From Lamellibrachia columna (lineage: Eukaryota; Annelida; Polychaeta; Sabellida; Siboglinidae): a stretch of DNA of 64,000 bases. Under the pieces are notes generated by a model. The model saw nothing but the letters and a program-made list of their open reading frames with translations, did no database searches and was not told the origin of the DNA. The translations under genes and the position numbers were made by a program. The stretch lies in NCBI GenBank assembly GCA_963662155.1, contig OY759270.1, positions 15,987,509 to 16,051,508 on the forward strand. The letters run 5' to 3'. Shown here one piece after another: positions 58,880 through 64,000 of the stretch. Numbering within the stretch: the stretch's first letter is position 1; every line of letters starts with the position of its first letter.

Positions 58880-60905
58880 TCTTAATCGCAAACACATTGT
58901 AACATAAATGAGTGGCTAACTGTCAACAAACTATCTCTTAATATAAGCAAATCTAAATATATCTTGCATAGCAATGTCCACAAGAAACTTAATCCGCTAC
59001 AAATCAAAATTAATGGTATACCAATTGAAAAATTGGCTTTTTAAACAAATAAAAATATTTTTTACCAACATGCATTAAATTAATACTGTACAATTCATTA
59101 ATTATTTCACACATAAGCTATTGTATACTAGCATGGGGATACCAGTGTGACCGGTTAATTAAACATTCAAAAGAGAGCTCTTCGATTAATAAATTTAACT
59201 AAATGCAATGCACATACGAACCCTCATTAAAAAAAATTCAAAGTACTAATATGACATACTACGTACACAAAAAAAATTTTTTTATTACTAATTCAAGCAC
59301 CATAAAATACCTGCATATTTACAACACTTACAGTTGCAATCCAATACAAGCATTCACCACCACAACACCCGTGGCAGCAACAACATACATCACAACACAC
59401 GTGGCAGCAACAACATACATCACAACACCCGTGGCAGCAAGAACATACATCACAACACCCGTGGCAGCAACAACATACATCACAACACCCTTGGCAGCAA
59501 CAACATACATCACAACACACGTGGCAGCAACAACAAACATCACAACACCCGTTGCAGCAACATCGAACATCACAACACCCGTGGCAGCAACAACATACAT
59601 CACAACACAAGTGGCAGCAACAACAAACATCACAACATCCGTGGCAGCAACAACATACATCACAATACCCATGGCAGCAACAACATATACCACAACAAAC
59701 GTGGCAGCAACAACAAACATCACAACACCCGTGGCAGCAACAACATACATCACAACACCCGTGGCACCAACAACATACATCACAACACACGTGGAAGCAA
59801 CAACATACATCACAACACAAGTGGCAGCAACAACAAACATCACAACACCCGTGGCAGCAACAACATACATCACAATATTCGTGGCAGCAACAACATACAT
59901 CACAACACACGTGGCAGCAACAACATACATCACAACACACGTGGCAGAAACAACAAACATAACAACACAAGTGGTAGCAACAACAAACATCACAATACCC
60001 GTGGCAGCAACAACATACATCACAATATTCGTGGCAGCAACAACATACATCACAACACACGTGGCAGCAACAACATACATCACAACACACGTGGCAGAAA
60101 CAACAAACATAACAACACAAGTGGTAGCAACAACAAACATCACAATACCCGTGGCAGCAACAACATACATCACAATATTCGTGGCAGCAACAACATACAT
60201 CACAACACACGTGGCAGCAACAACATACATCACAACACCCGTAGCAGCAACAACATACATCACAACACACGTGGTAGTAACAACATACATCACAACACAC
60301 GTGGTAGCAACAACATACATCACAACACCCGTGGCAGCAACAACACATACACAAACAGAATAACAAACGAATTTGCAAAAACATGTATAAGGTATAAAAT
60401 ACCGCTTTTTGTAAACAACACTCCACAATCAATAAAAAGCAAAATACAAACACACAGTTCAAAGGGATTCACAAACAATGTTAAGTCGTTTTACCTACAG
60501 ATTTATCAAGAACAAAGCACGATACTGAACTGCTACATATGCCAACAAATGCAGTGATTATACACACCCCGTGCCCTGTCATCATATATGCGAATAGATA
60601 CGCAACTTGTTGTCTCTGATGTATTGCTGGTGGACCAAAATTATAAGATATACTAACCACAGACAACTAATTATATCGCGCTATACCCGTAAGAAATATA
60701 AAATACCTATCTTCCGCAAGCACATTAAACGTATGAGATTATATGTCATACCTTTTATATTTTGCATTCTCAAATAAATAATGCGTTGTTTAATATGTAA
60801 ATTACATGACAATGCTGTTGATGTATTCCACTGTATTTGTGAAGTGCAAATTATGGGTCTCAATAAACGAGTATTGTATTGTATTGTATTGTATTATATT
60901 GTAAT
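58880..60905 (+). mobile_element. Jockey-like retrotransposon C-terminus with expanded repeat and (TATTG)n tail
   Basis: It carries KLSLNISKSKYILHSNVHKK, LNPLQIKINGIPIEK, then CDRLIKHSKESSSINKF-type decayed sequence. After the minisatellite it reads TNRITNEFAKTCIRYKIPLF, VNNTPQSIKSKIQTHSSKGF, TNNVKSFYLQIYQEQST and LNCYICQQ before a stop at 60555-60557. It ends with AATAAACGAG followed by TATTG repeats (60870-60900). Upstream frames have stops and deletions. Confidence 0.8.
59357..60352. repeat. 30-bp minisatellite, about 33 copies
   Basis: The unit is CACAACACCCGTGGCAGCAA plus CAACATACAT. One frame reads HHNTRGSNNI repeated and runs without a stop into the retroelement C-terminus. Several copies show block-wise shared variants (TATTCGTGG, ACAAGTGGTAG), evidence of a duplicated 150-180-bp block at about 59.87-60.2 kb. 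Confidence 0.96.
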
Positions 60906-62700
60906 GTCCAGTGGGACGTCTATCTTCCTTACGTTTGAAGAGAACGTCTGCAAAAATATTCTCACAAACATCCAATAGTATTATTTTGTTTTAAACCATC
61001 AATTTGTTCCCCTCTTGAGTTTATAGTGTATATGTTCTTCATACCTAGAATGTTCATCACAGCTGAGCTATTTCAACTTTAATTTTGCTTAATATACATA
61101 CTTTATTAATAATATATGCATATTAATTACCCACTCGACAAAAATGTCTAGATCGTGTGATAGGCTGTGTTGATCTTCACCTTTTTCTTGTACGTTTTGT
61201 CGTCCGCCAATTTGAGAACTTCGTTGTTCGTGACCTCCTCCAGGTAGTTTATATATTAGGTTAATCGATCCCTGTGCTACATGAAATCTTTAGTCAATAA
61301 TGTCCAACAGTGCAAAGACCGAATCCTGCTGATTATCACTGCAATATCACACAACCAACGCTACTAAAATCATTATCAGTGTTATCACGGGAATACGCTA
61401 ATACCGTATCAGTACAACCGAGCCGTCCCAGATATCTGCACGGATTTAGAGCAAGATTCCATGAAATGGAATACATTAATTAATCAATTATTAAACGCAC
61501 TAAATAAGTTGTGTTTATCTCAAAATGGCACGTTGCACCAATTAATAAAACATTACTAAATTCAATAGCACACTCAACATGATTATGGTCAAGCAGAGTA
61601 TTTTAGAAGGTATATTTGTCTAAAACCAAGATATTTTAACCTCACATGTGTATCACATCAAACAAAATATTAAGGTCTACTTGCTACGTCATCGAGTACA
61701 TGTTGGGGTTTGTGAAAATATAACATTGTTTTTGTAAAACGGTTATGAAAGAATTGTTTAAAAAGATGGTATGCAGGTTATTTTTGGCATGGATGTATGG
61801 ATAACAAAGCAAGATCTGCTAGGTGTAACCTCTACAAATACACACTTTATAAGAAAATGTGTCTTCATTGTTTTGCATTTTATATACAATAGAAGACAAA
61901 TGTCTACAGTTTTATATTAGTAAAATTGGTCGTTTGAAAATCCTTTTGGTAATGTTTTTTTCTCAACCACACGCTTCACTCCGGATACTCTCGCACTAAA
62001 ATACTCTCGCACTAAAATACTCTGGCACTAAAAGTTAAATATTACAGCAACGAAGATAAAAACTCGTCAGTGCATTCTTCTATATAATCTCTTCCATGCG
62101 GAATTATACCTTCCTTTGAAACAATGTCTACCAAGTGAAATCTCAATTAATGCATCTTAATTTATGGTGTGAAATTATGCAATTCAATATGCAGTAACAT
62201 AAATGGGAGCAGAAGTTTACAAGGATTTTGAAAAAATATACAAGCTAGATCTTCTTTGTATATATTAGGTCTAAAAAATAAACATTACAAATTAAATAAT
62301 TGTAAATGTTAGTCATTATTAATTATATTTTTGTGTAAGAAAATTCCGTATAATAACTTCTGGTTGTGGTGAACAATTAGATAAGTGTTGCGAATTGTGT
62401 TGTATATTATTTCCTTTTAATGTAATTTGTTACATAACTTAATCACACACCACGATTAGCATTGGCGCATGATTTACTCTGTTTGTGTGAAAAGTTAAAA
62501 CTCGTGTCCTTTGGTAACAGAATAACTTCACACTCACTCAGTGCCAGTGAGAAACATTGGACTCCATCGTGAGTATTGAGTCTACAGTCACAACAATACA
62601 TCCCAACACCTGAGTGAGTGAGTTGAGACGACGAAATTCGCTTCCTCTGTAAGTCAGTTTGGCGCTGTCATACGACTAACCAATTAAGCATTTATAAATA
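60906..62700. other. Intergenic, nothing recognised
   Basis: AT-rich. A short 18-bp triplication (AAATACTCTCGCACTAAA) lies at about 61978-62030. No gene was recognised. Confidence 0.45.
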
Positions 62701-62710
62701 TATCCACCGT

Positions 62711-62889
<179 letters not shown>

Positions 62890-62969
62890 CTGCAAAGGGC
62901 CCTTTCTACACCCTTCAACGAGATAACCATGGGTGTTGACATGAACGCATAACGCGCAACGTAGTAAAC

Positions 62970-63280
62970 AACAATTTAACAAGATTTAACAAGATTTAAC
63001 ATCCAAGCCAAAGGCCCAGATGGCAAGTGGACAAGGAAGCCATTGGCTTATCGAGAGTCCAACATTTTTTCACACGTGTAACCCGCCCTTCTGGGATATT
63101 TCTCAATTTCGTTTTAAACATGTTCACGCTGCGAGCAGTCACACAGTCTGTAGATAATTGGTTAATTGGTTCATGTATTGTCCTCCGTGAGAATTAATTT
63201 TTCTGATATCCTATTTACACTGATCCTTCACTGACGTTACTTCGTGTTCTCCGGTTCTTCTAACTTTCTTAAAGGTACTT
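62970..63280 (-). mobile_element. CR1/L2-like 3' end
   Basis: The - strand carries a decayed ORF2 end, then GGGTTACACGTGTGAAAAAA, TTGGACTCTCGATAAGCCAA, TGGCTTCCTTGTCCACTTGC, CATCTGGGCCTTTGGCTTGG and TTAAATCTTG repeats. Confidence 0.88.
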
Positions 63281-63504
63281 AATAATTTTTTTTTGCTAGC
63301 CTCATTTCAGATTAATTTTGCAAAAACAAAACCTACCTAGTATCCACTACAACAGTCTAGCTCGTCTTTCTTGGTAAAATCATGGACATATATTTACTGG
63401 ACTGCCAGCTTTGCGCGTGCCATGCGTTGCGCCTCTGGTGGAGTTTGTGTTAGCTGCTTGGGCTCGACAGTTTGTATTGTTTACTTCCGGTCTCACTTCG
63501 CAAC

Positions 63505-64000
63505 ATGGAGCTTGACATCGATGCGATTCTTGCGGTAAGTTAAATGTTGATTTTGTTGTACAGTTTACATTTTAAGTCAAAGCACCTCTAGTCTAGGTAT
63601 ATCTTTCTTTCATGAAAATAATGTGATAATTTATTAAATGGTATGCGTTTGAGGCGGCTGGATTTTTAGAAGGGGACATCTCAGGCTCAGCCAGCGTTTG
63701 AGTAATATGCTATAGTAGTTTTGGAGTTGAATGACTCATTCCTTAAGATATGACAATTTAGCTTCTGTGTGTGCAGGAAAATTAAGGTGGATGGGTATCC
63801 CAAGAATTGGATGGCATGTTCTGTATTAAGGGTTGTTTGTTTGTGTTAGCAGGGAGTAGAGAGACAAGAGTTATAGCAACATTTTTCTCTGCCTCTGTGT
63901 AATATGATTTTGTCTGCTTCTGGATAATCTGAACATGCATGTCTACCTTTTGTAAAAATAACTGATTCATTCTGTCCATAGGCCACATCAAGTGCAGCTA
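63505..64000 (+). CDS. Candidate first exons of an unidentified gene (partial)
   Basis: ATG at 63505 in a good context (CAACATGG) begins MELDIDAILA and runs into a strong donor (GCG|GTAAGT at 63535). An ETS-like ACTTCCGG lies about 20 bp upstream, as in many animal promoters. A possible second exon starts at 63982 after TCTGTCCATAG and reads ATSSAA to the window edge, in matching phase. I do not recognise the protein. Confidence 0.45.

Noticed and set aside
61135..61250. Short - strand frame NYLEEVTNNEVLKLADDKTY
   Set aside because: It could be another decayed RT C-terminus or chance. The match to any family is too weak to annotate.

Overview
This is a repeat-rich, intron-rich animal genome segment, most likely from a protostome invertebrate. 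Its main content is a convergent (tail-to-tail) pair of kainate-type ionotropic glutamate receptor genes. Both carry the agonist-site motif ASLTI where vertebrate kainate receptors have AP-L-A/T-I. I associate that variant, from memory, with arthropod KaiR1D-like receptors. No bacterial signals were seen (no operons, no Shine-Dalgarno sites).

Gene A (+ strand, 25..24818) is the 3' part of a receptor. Fourteen exons encode 802 residues from the middle of the amino-terminal domain to the stop codon; the signal peptide and earliest exons lie left of the window. Gene B (- strand, 49771..28177) looks complete. Seventeen exons plus one optional 30-nt exon encode 917 or 927 residues, from a signal peptide to the C-terminal tail. 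The genes share many intron positions: exons of 54, 168, 153, 204 and 226 nt are identical in length. They differ by several gained or lost introns. Both encode glutamine at the pore Q/R site, and both have SYTANLAAF in M3. The coding sequence was assembled by eye from conserved protein segments, phase and splice sites.

Introns and the 3.4-kb gap between the stop codons are filled with tandem repeats: (ACG)n about 590 bp, (CAG)n about 270 bp, ACGC and TA tracts, and minisatellites of 10, 11, 17, 18, 19, 21, 23, 29, 30, 33, 36 and 57 bp. The largest is a 2.17-kb, 29-bp array. There are also retroelement and MITE fragments. One CR1/L2-like family ends in TTGTTAAATC repeats and recurs at least nine times on both strands. 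Other pieces are RTE-like and Jockey-like reverse transcriptase remnants, tRNA-derived SINEs, a palindromic MITE, and a roughly 340-bp dispersed repeat present once in each gene.

Right of gene B (50-63 kb) lies a graveyard of mobile sequences: an endonuclease fragment of a non-LTR element, a broken SWIM/YqaJ-exonuclease/PHD-finger gene, and a Jockey-like C-terminus inflated by an in-frame 30-bp minisatellite. At the far right, 63505 onward has the appearance of the first coding exon of an unidentified gene on the + strand.

No wholly new system was found. The points most worth checking are the long inverted repeat and candidate microexon in gene B, the exon-7 relic in its first intron, the GC-AG intron, retroelement ends next to splice sites, and minisatellites that grew in frame inside retroelement ORFs.
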